Source: Pachypanchax playfairii
Taxonomy: Eukaryota > Chordata > Actinopteri > Cyprinodontiformes > Aplocheilidae
Direction of reading: 5' to 3'
DNA: 64,000 bases
Assembly: GCA_006937955.1 (NCBI GenBank)
Contig: SSNP01000059.1
Coordinates: 63,735 to 127,734 of the forward strand
Below, piece after piece: positions 45,601 through 54,359 of this stretch (positions are counted from its first letter, which is position 1; every line of letters begins with the position of its first letter). The position numbers were made by a program, and so were the translations under genes. Below the pieces are notes generated by a model. It searched no databases, was not told the DNA's origin, and worked only from the letters and a program-made list of their open reading frames with translations.

Positions 45601-48417
45601 TCTTTCTCCATGACAACCAAAATGGCGGTGCCGGTTGCTGTTTGCACTATTTTCATACTAGAAATGATTTTAAAACTCCAACAAACATTTATTTTGAGCA
45701 GAATGAAGCACATGAATCAAAGGAGGTGTATAAGACAGAGTAAGTGATTAAACTGTTATGGTGCGTTCACACCAGCCCAACCGTCAACGTCAGAAACGTC
45801 CAGTTTACATGTGAAGTCTATGATGGAGTCGGTCAGAGGAGCGTCAGAGTCTCTGAGTCGCTTTGTGAGCGTTAGCAGCATCAACTTTCAGAGCTTTTCA
45901 AGCGTTTCAGGCGTTGAAGCTTGAAACGTGAGCAACGCAGAAGTTCAGCTAGCTGAACTTTTGACGCTCTTGAAGCAGCATGTCAACCAATCAGAGCGTC
46001 TCATCGTAGTGACGTCACTGCAAGTAACCTGAATCAAACAGGGCGCGGGTTTAGAGGCAAGGTCCCGCTTTTCTCGCCTCTCATTGGCTAGAAGTACTTG
46101 TGCTGTTTTCATATCTGATTGGCTAAAAGTGTTCTCACAATCACAGTTATGGGAAGGATAATGTGGGGAAGAAGACCAGCACCACACTCCTTAGCACAAT
46201 GTGTCTCTGATGGTGTTTCCCTCGGTGGCCAATACAGCAAAAAATAAGAAAATGCAACACAATTGTTCCGTTTGTCTGTTTTATTATTAAGTTTTCGTCC
46301 GTTTTCTACTGACTGATACAGCTGGAACGTATATCATCTCTCATTCTCACACACAAACTGTTTTAAGTCCATATAAACTGTCAGGTGTTCTAAATACTGT
46401 TCATTAAAATCAGTAATATTTGAATCATACTGTGGTGTCTTTTCATGATCTTCAGTTCTCCCTGAAGAAGAACAGAGCTACAACAATATTTAATTTCCCT
46501 TTGGGAATTAATAACACTTATTAGATGGGCTTGGTTTACTTATGTTGATGGTGAGAATAAACAAGCTATGGATAAACCAGCTGAAAGTTTGCTCTCTCTA
46601 ATTTTGCGATGATGTGTTGCAGTTGTTGTAGAGGCTTTCTAGCCAATCAGAAGCAGAAAAAAAGCAGGACCTTTCCCCCAAAAAAGTAGCCAATCATATG
46701 AAAGCACTTCTAGCCAATCAGTGGCAAGAAAGGCGGGACCTTGCCTCTAATCGGGTACAATTCGCAAATTCGCGCTCGGGACAGACGGAAGTAGCGCCAT
46801 CCATATGAAGCTCCTGGAGCAAATGGTTTAACTCCTCCAACTCAGAACACATCTGAAGAATGGGGTGTGTCCACAAACAGAGTAAATAAAGCCAAGCCAC
46901 TCTCTCTATATGATCCGCCATAGCTCAGAACATCCGATAACAAAGGAAGCCCCGCCTACGCTCTCTATTTAACGGTCAGGCGTTACAAGCTTCAACTTTC
47001 AAGCTTCAAACTTGAAGCGTTGTGAACGTTGCCTGACTTTTACAAAGCAGTCGGTGTGAACGCACCGTTAGTGTATCAAGCCTGAAAATACACGTCAGTA
47101 CCGTTATTAATTATTTTCGCTGAAGTCTGCACTGATGCGGGCTTCAGTGAAGTGCAGAAAGCGTTTGAAAGGGGCGGAGGCAAGGGCACGACCCTCCACT
47201 CTGGAGAATCGGGACACCCTACACACTCGCGCCCCTCATCGGGTACGCGCATTTGAAGTGCGCAAGTGCGGGTATTGGGACAGGGCCTCTCACTGACTAG
47301 ATTGTGTCTAAATTCTTATTGTATTGGTCCCAAACCAGAGATGTATGAACCTTGTCCATCCAGGATGCTCGTTAATACCAAACAACACCTGAGTGTTGCT
47401 GGGAAGTTGTTCTCCAACATGAAATTACCATCATGTGCTTTTTATGTTCCATCTCTCTCATGTGATGATCATGTGTTTCCTAACATGACGAGTGATGCTC
47501 ATCCTTCCACTCTCTCTCTCTCTCTCTCAACAGGAAGTGACTGGCAGTCAGCTGCATCAGGGAAGGTTGGGCCCCCTCTATCTTCTGCAGCCATGACTTC
47601 TCACAAACGCACGCCATCAGAAGCAGACAGGTGGTTAGAAGAAGTCTCTAAATCTGTCCGAGCCCCGCCTCCTAATCCCATCATTGCAGCAGCCCCGCCT
47701 CCTAATCCCATCATTGCAGCAGCCCCGCCTCCTAATCCCATCATTGCAGCAGCCCCGCCTCCTAATCCCATCATTGCAGCAGCCCCGCCTCCTAATCCCA
47801 TCATTGCAGCAGCCACGCCTCCCTCCCAGCCATTTGCTGCTCCCGTGCAGATGCCCATGGCGTCTGTTCCCTCTGTTCCACCCCCAGTTCCATTCATACC
47901 CTCTGTACCCACTGCTGTACCCATGTTACCCCCTCGCCAGTCTGCATTCCATGCTCAGGCAGCATCTTCCTACCCAGTGTCCAATGGGCTTCCGTTTCCA
48001 CAGCCCAGCGTCCCTGTGTTTGGCATTACTCCCTCACAGATGGTGGCAAATGTGTTTGGTTCAGCCACGCAACCCCAGCCATTCCCCATCACGGCCTCGG
48101 CCGCACCGCAGTATGATGCTCCATCCATCAGTCATGTCAGTCCATACCTGAAACCACCACAGTCCACAGAGGCAAACCCTGTCCTCCAAGTCCAGTCCTC
48201 CAATGGCAGTGCTACCTTTAATGGAGCTGACAGCTGGGCCACTCCATCACAAGCCCCTCCCTCCTCTCCATTCACCCAGCCTGCACCATCGCAGCAGGAA
48301 GATGCTTTTGAAGCGCAGTGGGCAGCCTTGGAGAGTCGCTCACGTCAACACACTACACCTTCTCCAACAAACCCCTTCTCCACCGAGCTGCAAAAGACCT
48401 TTGAGATCCAGCTCTGA
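30559..48417 (+). CDS. numb: Numb, PTB-domain endocytic adaptor and Notch antagonist (10 coding exons)
   Basis: Coding exons: 30559-30684, 33518-33592, 38522-38554, 39166-39240, 42203-42343, 42535-42736, 42820-43119, 43646-43789, 44056-44163, 47534-48417. All have AG/GT borders and joined phases, giving 695 residues (human NUMB, 651). Numb is a cortical adaptor that is asymmetrically inherited in dividing progenitors, links cargo including Notch to AP-2 and Eps15-type proteins, and limits Notch signalling. The start MNKLRQSFRRKKD is the conserved family start. A PTB domain spans about 27-190 (YLGHVEVEESRGMH, WVSADGLRVVDDKT, SFCAPDR, RRWICHCFMAVKD). Downstream are a DPF motif (345-347), RTPSEADRW (phosphosite region, Ser430), a five-unit alanine/proline repeat (445-494) and C-terminal NPF (681-683). 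The 33-nt PTB-insert exon identifies numb and not numbl. The usual second DPF is DAF here. Confidence 0.96.
30685..33517 (+). other. numb: numb intron after first coding exon
   Basis: 2.8 kb without a recognisable conserved element or repeat. Open frames inside (for example 30723-31094) show no domain. Confidence 0.6.
35180..35345 (+). repeat. SINE-like/retroposon fragment in numb intron
   Basis: Text such as TACTGACCGCTCAAAGCACT, then GCGTCTTGCTCAAACCGCC and CTTCCCCCTGAGCCACAGCT, follows a dispersed fish repeat consensus with a 3' block that ends in GAGCCACAGC. It is related to 19340-19545. Confidence 0.5.
38405..38521 (+). promoter_or_regulatory. numb: Long pyrimidine tract upstream of the 33-nt cassette exon
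   Basis: More than 80 bases of C/T-rich sequence (CCTCCCCCATCTCCTCCACC, CACCCACCCTCCTTTTTACC) precede the acceptor CCACTTCCAG. Such extended tracts often bind PTBP- or poly(C)-binding proteins that control cassette exons. The regulatory role is inferred. Confidence 0.45.
38522..38554 (+). CDS. numb: numb PTB-insert cassette exon (33 nt)
   Basis: Encodes DRKFFKGFFAK, corresponding to the 11-residue insert of the long-PTB NUMB isoforms. Phase 0 on both sides, so inclusion or skipping keeps the frame. In mammals this insert affects membrane association and tissue isoform choice. The donor is AAA|GTAAGT. NUMBL proteins lack this exon, which settles the paralogue. Confidence 0.93.
39524..40747 (+). 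mobile_element. Tc1-like DD36E transposon, copy 2 (1224 bp)
   Basis: Clean TA target duplication (39522-39523 and 40748-40749). Termini are the same as copy 1: CACTCACCGGCCACTTTATT and its inverse. The 3-bp length difference from copy 1 is the extra GGT codon in the glycine box. It lies in the same orientation as numb. Confidence 0.95.
39672..40715 (+). CDS. Tc1-like DD36E transposase, copy 2
   Basis: 347 residues, uninterrupted, full family length. Same domain order as copy 1: paired helix-turn-helix (about 1-110), then the catalytic domain with VAWSDESRF, FQQDNAPCH and SPDLNPIEHLW, 36 residues separating the second Asp from the Glu. Unlike copy 1 it keeps Arg in TVRRTLRQ and Ser in YSSRRPRR, and has five glycines in GGGGGVMVWG. 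The protein would act on its own short terminal repeats and on copy 1. Whether it is expressed from within numb cannot be seen. Confidence 0.93.
   Translation: MGKKGDLSDFERGMVVGARMAGLSISETADLLGFSRTTISRVYREWSEKEKISSERQFCGRKCLVDARGQRRMARLVRADRKATVTQISTRYNQGRQKSISERTVRRTLRQMGYSSRRPRRVPLLSAKNRKLRLQFAQAHRNWTIEDWKNVAWSDESRFLLRHSDGRVRIWRQQHESVDPSCLVSTVQAGGGGGVMVWGIFSWYSLGPLVPIEHRYNTTAYLSIVADHVHPFMTTMYPTSDGYFQQDNAPCHKAGIISDWFLEHDNEFTVLKWPPQSPDLNPIEHLWDVVEREIRIMDVQLTNLRQLCDAIMSIWTKLSEECFQHLVESMPRRIEAVLKAKGGPTRY
42820..43119 (+). CDS. numb: numb exon with phosphoregulatory segment
   Basis: Encodes residues 218-317 after the PTB domain, including RRHAPVEALARQGSFRGFPA and SPFKRQLSLRMNELPSTMQR. In mammalian NUMB this segment holds aPKC/CaMK phosphorylation sites and 14-3-3 binding sites around RQGSFRGF and RQLSLR, and both are conserved here. 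Phase 1 at both ends. Confidence 0.93.
44056..44163 (+). CDS. numb: numb proline-rich-region cassette exon (108 nt)
   Basis: Encodes 36 residues ending in ARDTNPWAKNPPQP, corresponding to the alternatively spliced proline-rich exon of mammalian NUMB (VRETNPWAHAP region, 144 nt there). It is a multiple of three with phase 1 on both sides, so skipping keeps the frame. With the 33-nt exon, the four classic Numb isoforms can in principle be made. Confidence 0.88.
44505..44972. mobile_element. TTAA-flanked MITE with an assembly gap
   Basis: TTAA at 44501-44504 and 44973-44976. Termini AGCAGAACTAAGTAAGTTTT and its inverse AAAACTTACTTAGTTCTGCT are perfect over 20 bp. The interior has a 20-G run (44854-44873) directly followed by ten N (44874-44883), so the true length is uncertain. 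No coding capacity; open frames across the N run are artefacts. Confidence 0.8.
44874..44883. other. Assembly gap of ten N
   Basis: Ten undetermined bases directly after a homopolymer of 20 G. The gap size is likely arbitrary. Confidence 0.98.
45473..47283. mobile_element. Outer DNA element with CTGTCCC..GGGACAG termini
   Basis: The left end CTGTCCCTATACCCGCACT and the right end AGTGCGGGTATTGGGACAG are inverted repeats with one mismatch. The left flank contains further CTGTCC copies (45461-45472), which blurs any target duplication. A second inward GTATTGGGACAG sits at 45555-45566. A Harbinger-like element (45759-47067) is inserted inside. Superfamily unassigned. Confidence 0.6.
45759..47067. 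mobile_element. PIF/Harbinger-like non-autonomous element, 1309 bp
   Basis: TTA target duplication on both sides (45756-45758 and 47068-47070), with termini TGGTGCGTTCACACC and, inverted, CGGTGCGTTCACACC (14 of 15). The interior repeats the motif CCAATCAGA/TCTGATTGG several times and carries a fragment of a LINE 3' tail at about 46445-46515. No transposase seen. Confidence 0.75.
47534..48417 (+). CDS. numb: numb last coding exon with in-frame repeat
   Basis: Encodes residues 402-695. In order: KRTPSEADRWLEEVSKSVRA, five copies of APPPNPIIAA, a proline-rich stretch, VFGITPSQMVANVFG (strongly conserved in Numb), EDAFEAQWAALE and the end NPFSTELQKTFEIQL. NPF binds EH-domain proteins such as Eps15. 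The DPF that mammals have before EAQWAALE reads DAF here. Stop TGA at 48415-48417. Confidence 0.95.
47662..47811 (+). repeat. 5 x 30-bp perfect tandem repeat in numb coding sequence
   Basis: Five units of GCCCCGCCTCCTAATCCCAT plus CATTGCAGCA, with no differences that I can see, encoding APPPNPIIAA each time. The multiple-of-three unit keeps the frame. The opposite-strand open frame over it (47601-47924) is a shadow. Confidence 0.95.
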
Positions 48418-49124
48418 AGACAGTCAGTCAGAAACAAGGAGATAAAAAGAGCTGGTGTACGTTACTAATACGGGCGAGTCATCCTGCCTTCCTCCTGCTT
48501 GTAATGGACAACCTCAGCAAGAGGGACAGTGGAAAATAAGAAGTAAATCAACAGGAAGGAGAACTCTTTACTACATTGGGAGATAAAAAAAAAATACAAG
48601 AAGATAAATCCAACAGACAGAGTGGTGGTAACAAGGCTGCAGCTCCTCAGGCATTTCATTTGCACTGCTCATATTGTTTTCTTCATGCTGTGGAGCTCAC
48701 GGCTGTCATCAGCCTGTGGCGTGTCCGTGCTTCATGCCCTGCCGTCCACACACACCTGTAACCCCCGATGGCAGTACTCCACCTCCCTCACCTGACAGAG
48801 GAACCTCAGCACTGAGAGGACTGAACTTCAAGCTGAGACCTTCTGGTTCTGAAACGAAGGAGACAATGCCAAAATCTTTATTTTTATGCATCAAGTATAT
48901 TTTAAATAGCTTTGAAATTTAACAGAAGAGTTGTATGTAATCTGCCAAAGGCACAGGCTACAATGAAACAAGTTTATGTTTGTGTATACAAGAAATGATG
49001 GTATATATTATATATAAATATATCTAAAGAATCTATACAGTTCACACCACTCACAGCAGTGCTAATTTTTAACGAGATGTAAAGAGATTTTTGTGAAGGG
49101 ACAGCTGCTTTACTATTGTGTGTA

Positions 49125-49179
<55 letters not shown>

Positions 49180-49875
49180 TGGGGGGTTAAATATGTTTTT
49201 TTTTTAAACATTTGGACTATAATCTCCTTGTGCTGTCTGTTACATCCTGTGATTGGATGGACAGAATCTCACAGTAAAACCGGGACTCATTGCAGCAACA
49301 ATCAGTGTGGAGCTGTCGGCGGTGGCGATTCCTCAATGGTTGCCTCTTTTACCTGTACGCAGTTTTTTTTATAGTTTAGTACAATTCTGAACTTAAAATT
49401 CAACTTTTTCTGTTTTTTTTTGTGGTAATGATCTTGTTTTTTATTATTTAACACATTTGGATGCAACCAGCCTGTTTCACAGCCTCTAAGGTTATATTGA
49501 AGTAGCTGATTTTTCGTCTTTTCTTTATTTTTGCACAAGCACTAAACTAGATTTGACCTCGCAGGTGATCTTAATGAACATGAGCTGGAGAGTTGTGGCG
49601 CTGCAGAAGCTGCATATTGATCAGGCCTGACTTCTTTTAGCCTAACGAGGCTCCAACAAGCAGCAGAAAAACTGCAGGGAGATCAAACTGTCTCACCGTC
49701 TCATTTTTTTCCCCTCTCCGTCATGTTTTTATTTTATTTTTTAAATCAACCTGTGAATACAATCGGTTCTTTGATCTATTTTTCCATTTTGTAATTAATT
49801 CATTTCTTTCTTCTGGCTCACTGGAGAAAAGCTGAAGCGAATGGACTCAATAAATTTATGGTGGTAGAAAAAAAG
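48418..49875 (+). other. numb: numb 3' untranslated region
   Basis: AT-rich sequence after the stop with a candidate polyadenylation signal AATAAA at 49849-49854. It contains a (GT)n tract (49127-49179). The end of the transcript is inferred from the signal only; further AATAAA copies downstream (for example near 50100) could also be used. Confidence 0.6.
49127..49179. repeat. (GT)n microsatellite in numb 3' UTR
   Basis: About 25 GT dinucleotides with one interruption (ATGC), followed by a G-run. Confidence 0.95.
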
Positions 49876-50189
49876 AAGTTTGTTTTCTTGATTTAATTTA
49901 ATAAACATGCTGAAGGTTAATGAAGAAAAGGCATTAACCTGAATAAAATGTGCTTTAGTGTTTATTTCATCATACATGCCAAGTGTTTGTGCTCTGATCT
50001 GGATGACATTAAAAATTGATTTTTTAAACAAATAAACATTTAACAAGTTAAGGTACATCCAAACTTCACAGTAGCATTTGTTTAAGGATCTTATCACTGA
50101 AATAAAACCTTTTTGTTTTATTTAATTTAGTTTCTTGTAAGTTTTTATGACCGAATGTACGTCCGTGGTTGTTCTTGTTTGTCCTCCGT

Positions 50190-50205
50190 CCAGCAGGGGG
50201 CGCCA
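50190..50205 (+). promoter_or_regulatory. Candidate CTCF site
   Basis: CCAGCAGGGGGCGCCA fits the core CTCF consensus (CCASYAGRKGGCRS) at every position. It lies between the numb 3' end and the exd2 first exon, where an insulator would be plausible. Binding is inferred from the motif only. Confidence 0.6.
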
Positions 50206-50229
50206 GCTAGCGAGCTGCTCACAACCCAG

Positions 50230-50327
50230 CAGCGTCCTTATAAATGCGGCCCGGAAGACGTGGATAAACGTAGCAAACAACTGAACATGTGTGTGGAAAA
50301 GGTTTTGGGTTGGTCAGAAACCTTCAG
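50230..50327 (+). promoter_or_regulatory. exd2: exd2 promoter and probable 5' non-coding exon
   Basis: CTTATAAATGCGGCCCGG (50237-50254) is TATA-like and is followed by a short exon-like segment ending in a strong donor, CTTCAG|GTAAGAA, after 50327. The next acceptor is probably GATGCAG at 50751-50757. The transcription start is inferred. Confidence 0.5.
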
Positions 50328-50896
50328 GTAAGAATTTTATCATTTTAAAAAGTGGCAAATTTTGATGGCAACCAGCGCGTGCCGTTAGAGAGGTAGTTAA
50401 CCAGTTAGCTTTATGCGCTAGCAGCTTCTAGAAGAAAATACAAAGGGAATTAATTCAAAATATATTTTTTAATTATCTGGTAGTTCAAAGAAATCCTGTC
50501 AACATGTTAGTTGCAACATACGAGCTCTGGGGCTCAGAGGGGATGCGATATTCTTTTATTAGGAGTGTCTTTGATCAGCAAAATGACGGTATTTAAATCC
50601 TGATTAGACTCATTAAGTTACTGTAAACATGGATTTAAAGGTTTTTATCATTTCTGCACCTGGAATGATCAAGAATTAAAATGTCTGTCAAATTCAAGTC
50701 TCATTAATAAAAATCATGTAGAAACAGAATCACATTCAATGTGTTTGTTTGATGCAGAGATGCTCAGTGACCAGAGACATCACAGGTGGATTTACACAGG
50801 AACGGTACAACATCACAAGCAGATGAGATACTGATTGATGTACCCCCCCCCCCAAGTTGGATGTCCTCAGTCTGTTTAAGATCTCAGTGAGTCACC

Positions 50897-53499
50897 ATGT
50901 CTCATCGAGGCCCTCTAACCGCCGTGATGACAGCAGTACTCGGGGCGGCTGTCGGAGGGCTGCTCATGTGGCAGGTGTATCAAATGAAGAGGAAGAAGCC
51001 GCCTTCCACTCAGAAGGTGGAGGATCCAGCAGAAGCACCGTGTCCTGTGGAGAACACGCCCACAGCTGTGGCGCCTCCACATCTGGCTAAGGAGGGATTT
51101 AAGGCTGTGGAAGCTCAGACTCCGCCTCCCGTCCAGATCCCGTCGTTTGATCAGCTGCTGGCTGTGAAACCCGTGATGGTGAGCAGCGAAGAGGAGTGGC
51201 AGCAGCTGTGGCCGCTGATGCAGCGTGAGCTGTCGGGCCTCCCGGTGCTGGGGCTCGACTGTGAATGGGTAAAGATCGAAGGCGTAAGAAAGATTTTCTG
51301 CATGTTTTTATTTAACACAGAAAAGGAAAAATCACCAGAAACGTCTCGTTTCTTTGAAGTATTTAAAAACTCTCTTCACAGAACAAATTTACTCTTGTAA
51401 TGATTTCTAAGGCGTGTCTTCTCTCTGCAGGTGTCGCTGAGGGGCAGGGCCTCTGCCGTGTCCCTGCTGCAGATGGCCACCTACTCCGGTCTGTGTGTTC
51501 TGGTCCGGCTGCTGACGTTCCACAGCGGGCAGCAGCTGTTCCCGCCCAGCTTGATGGACGTTCTCAAAGACCCGCACATTTTGAAAGTTGGTGTTGGCTG
51601 CTTTGAGGATGGGAAGCGTCTGATGCGGGACTTCGGTTTGTCACTGACATGTACGGTTGATCTCCGTTACCTGGCGTTGAGACAGAGGTACGACTCATCA
51701 CTCGCTGTTTTACGATGGTCAGACAAACGTGTTGAACAGATGTGTCTGATTTCCAGGCAGTGCTGCGTGAGTAATGGCCTCAGTCTGAAGTCCTTGGCTG
51801 CAGATCTGTTAAATGTCTCTCTGGATAAATCTTCAGAGCTGCGATGTAGTAACTGGGAAGCAGATCAGCTGACACTGGAGCAGGTGGAGATCAGACGGCT
51901 CTCTCTCACCTACTGATCGTTTTTCTCTAAGTGATATTAAATCTGATTGATTTCGATCTTCTCTGCTGCTTCTAGATGACTTACGCTGCCAGAGATGCTC
52001 AGGTTTCCGTCGCTCTCTTCCTTCATCTCCTCGGCCTGGAGTCTGAAACCGGTCCCGCCTCTTCCAGTGGGAGCTCCTTCTCTGAGCTGGTGTCCCGCTG
52101 CCAGGGCCTGGTGGATGTTCCCTTCAGGGGCCGAGGAGACGGCGAGCACAGGGCTAGCGAGGGAGAGAGGATGCGGAGGAAACACAAGCCTCCAGTGTGT
52201 GAGAGCCCCGAGTCTGGAGATCAGCAAGTCCCAGACCCTCGGAGGAACAACAAGAGGAAACCGCTGGGTGTCGGTTATTCTGCCAGGTGAGAAGAAACGG
52301 CACATTACAGCAGATCCGTCATCATGAACAGAGAAGCAGCAGTTTTATTATTTCCTGTTTCAGGAAGTCTCCCCTCTATGATAACTGCTTCCTGTATGCG
52401 CCTGACGGACAGCCTCTCTGCACATGTGACAAGAAGAAAGCTAAATGGTACCTAGATAAAGGAATCGGAGGTAAACTGGATCATGTTTTAATCTTATAGA
52501 GTTCCTAGTTGTTTCTCTAGTCTTCCTAAAAGCTACAGCGACTAGTTACAAGTCATCCAGACATCAGGGATGTAAAACTTGTGACCTGTTGTCATAGTGA
52601 CGTGTCTGTCTCTAGTGCTTCAGAGTGAAGAGCCGTTTATCGTCAGGCTGCTGTTTGAGCCTTCGGGACGTCCCGACTCACAACACGACTACTACCTGAC
52701 CGCCAAGGAGAACCTCTGTGTGGTCTGTGGTAAAGCCGACTCCTACATCAGGTCCGAGTGCTTCACTCGCTGAATCCGTGTAAAATCACAGGTTCACGTA
52801 ATACTCCTGACTTTTCTTGGTCCGACAGGAAAAACATCGTGCCGCATGAATACCGGCGACATTTTCCCACAGAGATGAAGGACCACAACTCGCACGACAT
52901 CTTGTTGCTCTGCACCAGCTGCCACGCCGCTTCCAACGTCCACGACAGCTTCCTGAAGCAGCAGCTGGCCGAGGAATTCTCCGCCCCTCAAGGCTGCGAG
53001 GAGGGAGTCCGGCTGCTGGAGGACTCTGATCGTCGACGAGTGCGTTCGGCGGCGCGGGCGCTGCTCAGTGCGGGGAAAGGACTGCCGGAGCAGCGGCGAG
53101 AAGAGCTACAGGTGCAGATCAGGAACTTCCTGAACATCAGTGAGGAGGAGGAGCTTACAGAGAAGGTGTTGCAGCAGGCAGCCGGTCTGGAGACCAGGTG
53201 ATTCTACCAAGTCAGATAAAATTAGATTTAATTAAAGGTTTTTATTTCTTCTCTGATGACTCGACTTTCTGACTCTGTGCAGGATCTTAAACGAGGCGTA
53301 CGTCCCTCACGGTCTGAAGGTGGTGCACGCTCACGCTGAGCGGGGCCTGCGAGGCCTGATGGACCTGGAGCGCCGATGGAGGCAGCACTTCCTCAACGCC
53401 ATGCAGCCTCGCTACCTCCCTCCTCTCTGGTCCGTCGACCACAATCACAGCAAATTTTTACGCAAATACGGAGAAGACCTGCCCATCAAACTGAACTGA
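50897..53499 (+). CDS. exd2: EXD2, DEDDy 3'-5' exonuclease (8 coding exons)
   Basis: Coding exons: 50897-51283, 51431-51687, 51757-51883, 51976-52286, 52364-52470, 52616-52751, 52829-53197, 53283-53499. All phases join, giving 636 residues (human EXD2, 621). EXD2 is a membrane-anchored nuclease reported at mitochondria and in DNA-break resection. Residues 8-27 form a hydrophobic anchor followed by basic residues (KRKK). The exonuclease domain (about 97-275) keeps Asp121 and Glu123 (GLDCEWV), Asp206 (VDLRYLALRQ), Tyr260 and Asp264 (YAARDAQ), the DEDDy set. The C-terminal half has KPLGVGYSARKSPLYDNCFL, CVVCGK (431-434), PHEYRRHFP and CTSCH (470-474), a Cys/His HNH-like region. The ATG at 50897 opens MSHRGPLTAV, aligned with the family start. 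No break or lost catalytic residue is visible. Confidence 0.96.
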
Positions 53500-54313
53500 C
53501 AGGAAGTGGGAGGAGCAACGCCACACGACAGAGAACTTGGTGTGTGTGTGTATATATTTTTGTGAAACGTCATTAGTATGTGAGGATGATCCGGGTCTCC
53601 CGCCGCCACGGACAGACGGTCTGAGATCCACCTGCAGCGTGGTGGTGGACGATGGGGCGGCCATTTTTAAAGTAGATTTATTTATGAGAAGTTGAATAAT
53701 CACAAACGAATGAACTTTTAGACGAAAGTAAAACTTATTTTCTCGTCTGTTTAACCACTGAGCACTTTTATCCTGCAGCTTGATATCAGTCTGAAAGCTG
53801 ATTGGCTGTTCAGGACGGTGTTCTGGTGATTTGCTGCTCTGCTTGTCTTCGGTTTTCCATCTATTGTCTGTTTTAGGTCAGTAGATGAAGGAAGTTTCCC
53901 AGAAACATTTTGATTGAACTCTATTTTGTCCTGATTGTGTTCTGGGTGGAGACGAGCGTCTCCTTGACGCCGCGCTTCACTTGGCGGCGGCTGGGAGAGA
54001 AACACAAGCAGAGTAACGTTGGCATTTATCATTTCAACCCTGCAGCTGTAGCTCCAGATGTTCGGGACCTCTTCATGGCTCATGTTCTAATGAGCCTCTT
54101 AACCCCCCCGACCTGAACGGAGACTCGTCACAGCATCACGACTCGACACACTACAGTTTCAACAAGACGTCGACCGACACGATTCAAACCTCAACCGTGG
54201 AAAAATACACGCCAACTGCTTGTAGACGATGAAACGGTTCAATCCCTGTGAAACTTTAAATTATGGAATCAGCAGCTTGAAGCTGTTAAAGAATAAATAA
54301 AGATGTTTGTAAG
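53500..54313 (+). other. exd2: exd2 3' untranslated region
   Basis: Follows the stop codon. The candidate signal AATAAA is at 54292-54297. Open frames inside show no domain. Confidence 0.6.
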
Positions 54314-54359
54314 AATCTGTGGTGGATTGTTTTGTGACATGAAATCCTAAAAGAAAAAC

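Larger units (their letters stand above)
44164..47533 (+). other. numb: numb last intron, filled with non-autonomous elements
   Basis: Holds the TTAA-flanked element with an assembly gap (44505-44972) and a nested pair of DNA elements (45473-47283). Little unique sequence remains. The acceptor is TCTCTCTCAACAG after a TC-rich tract. Confidence 0.7.

Noticed and set aside
47601..47924. Minus-strand Gly/Ala/Met-rich open frame
   Set aside because: It is the antisense shadow of the numb 30-bp repeat.
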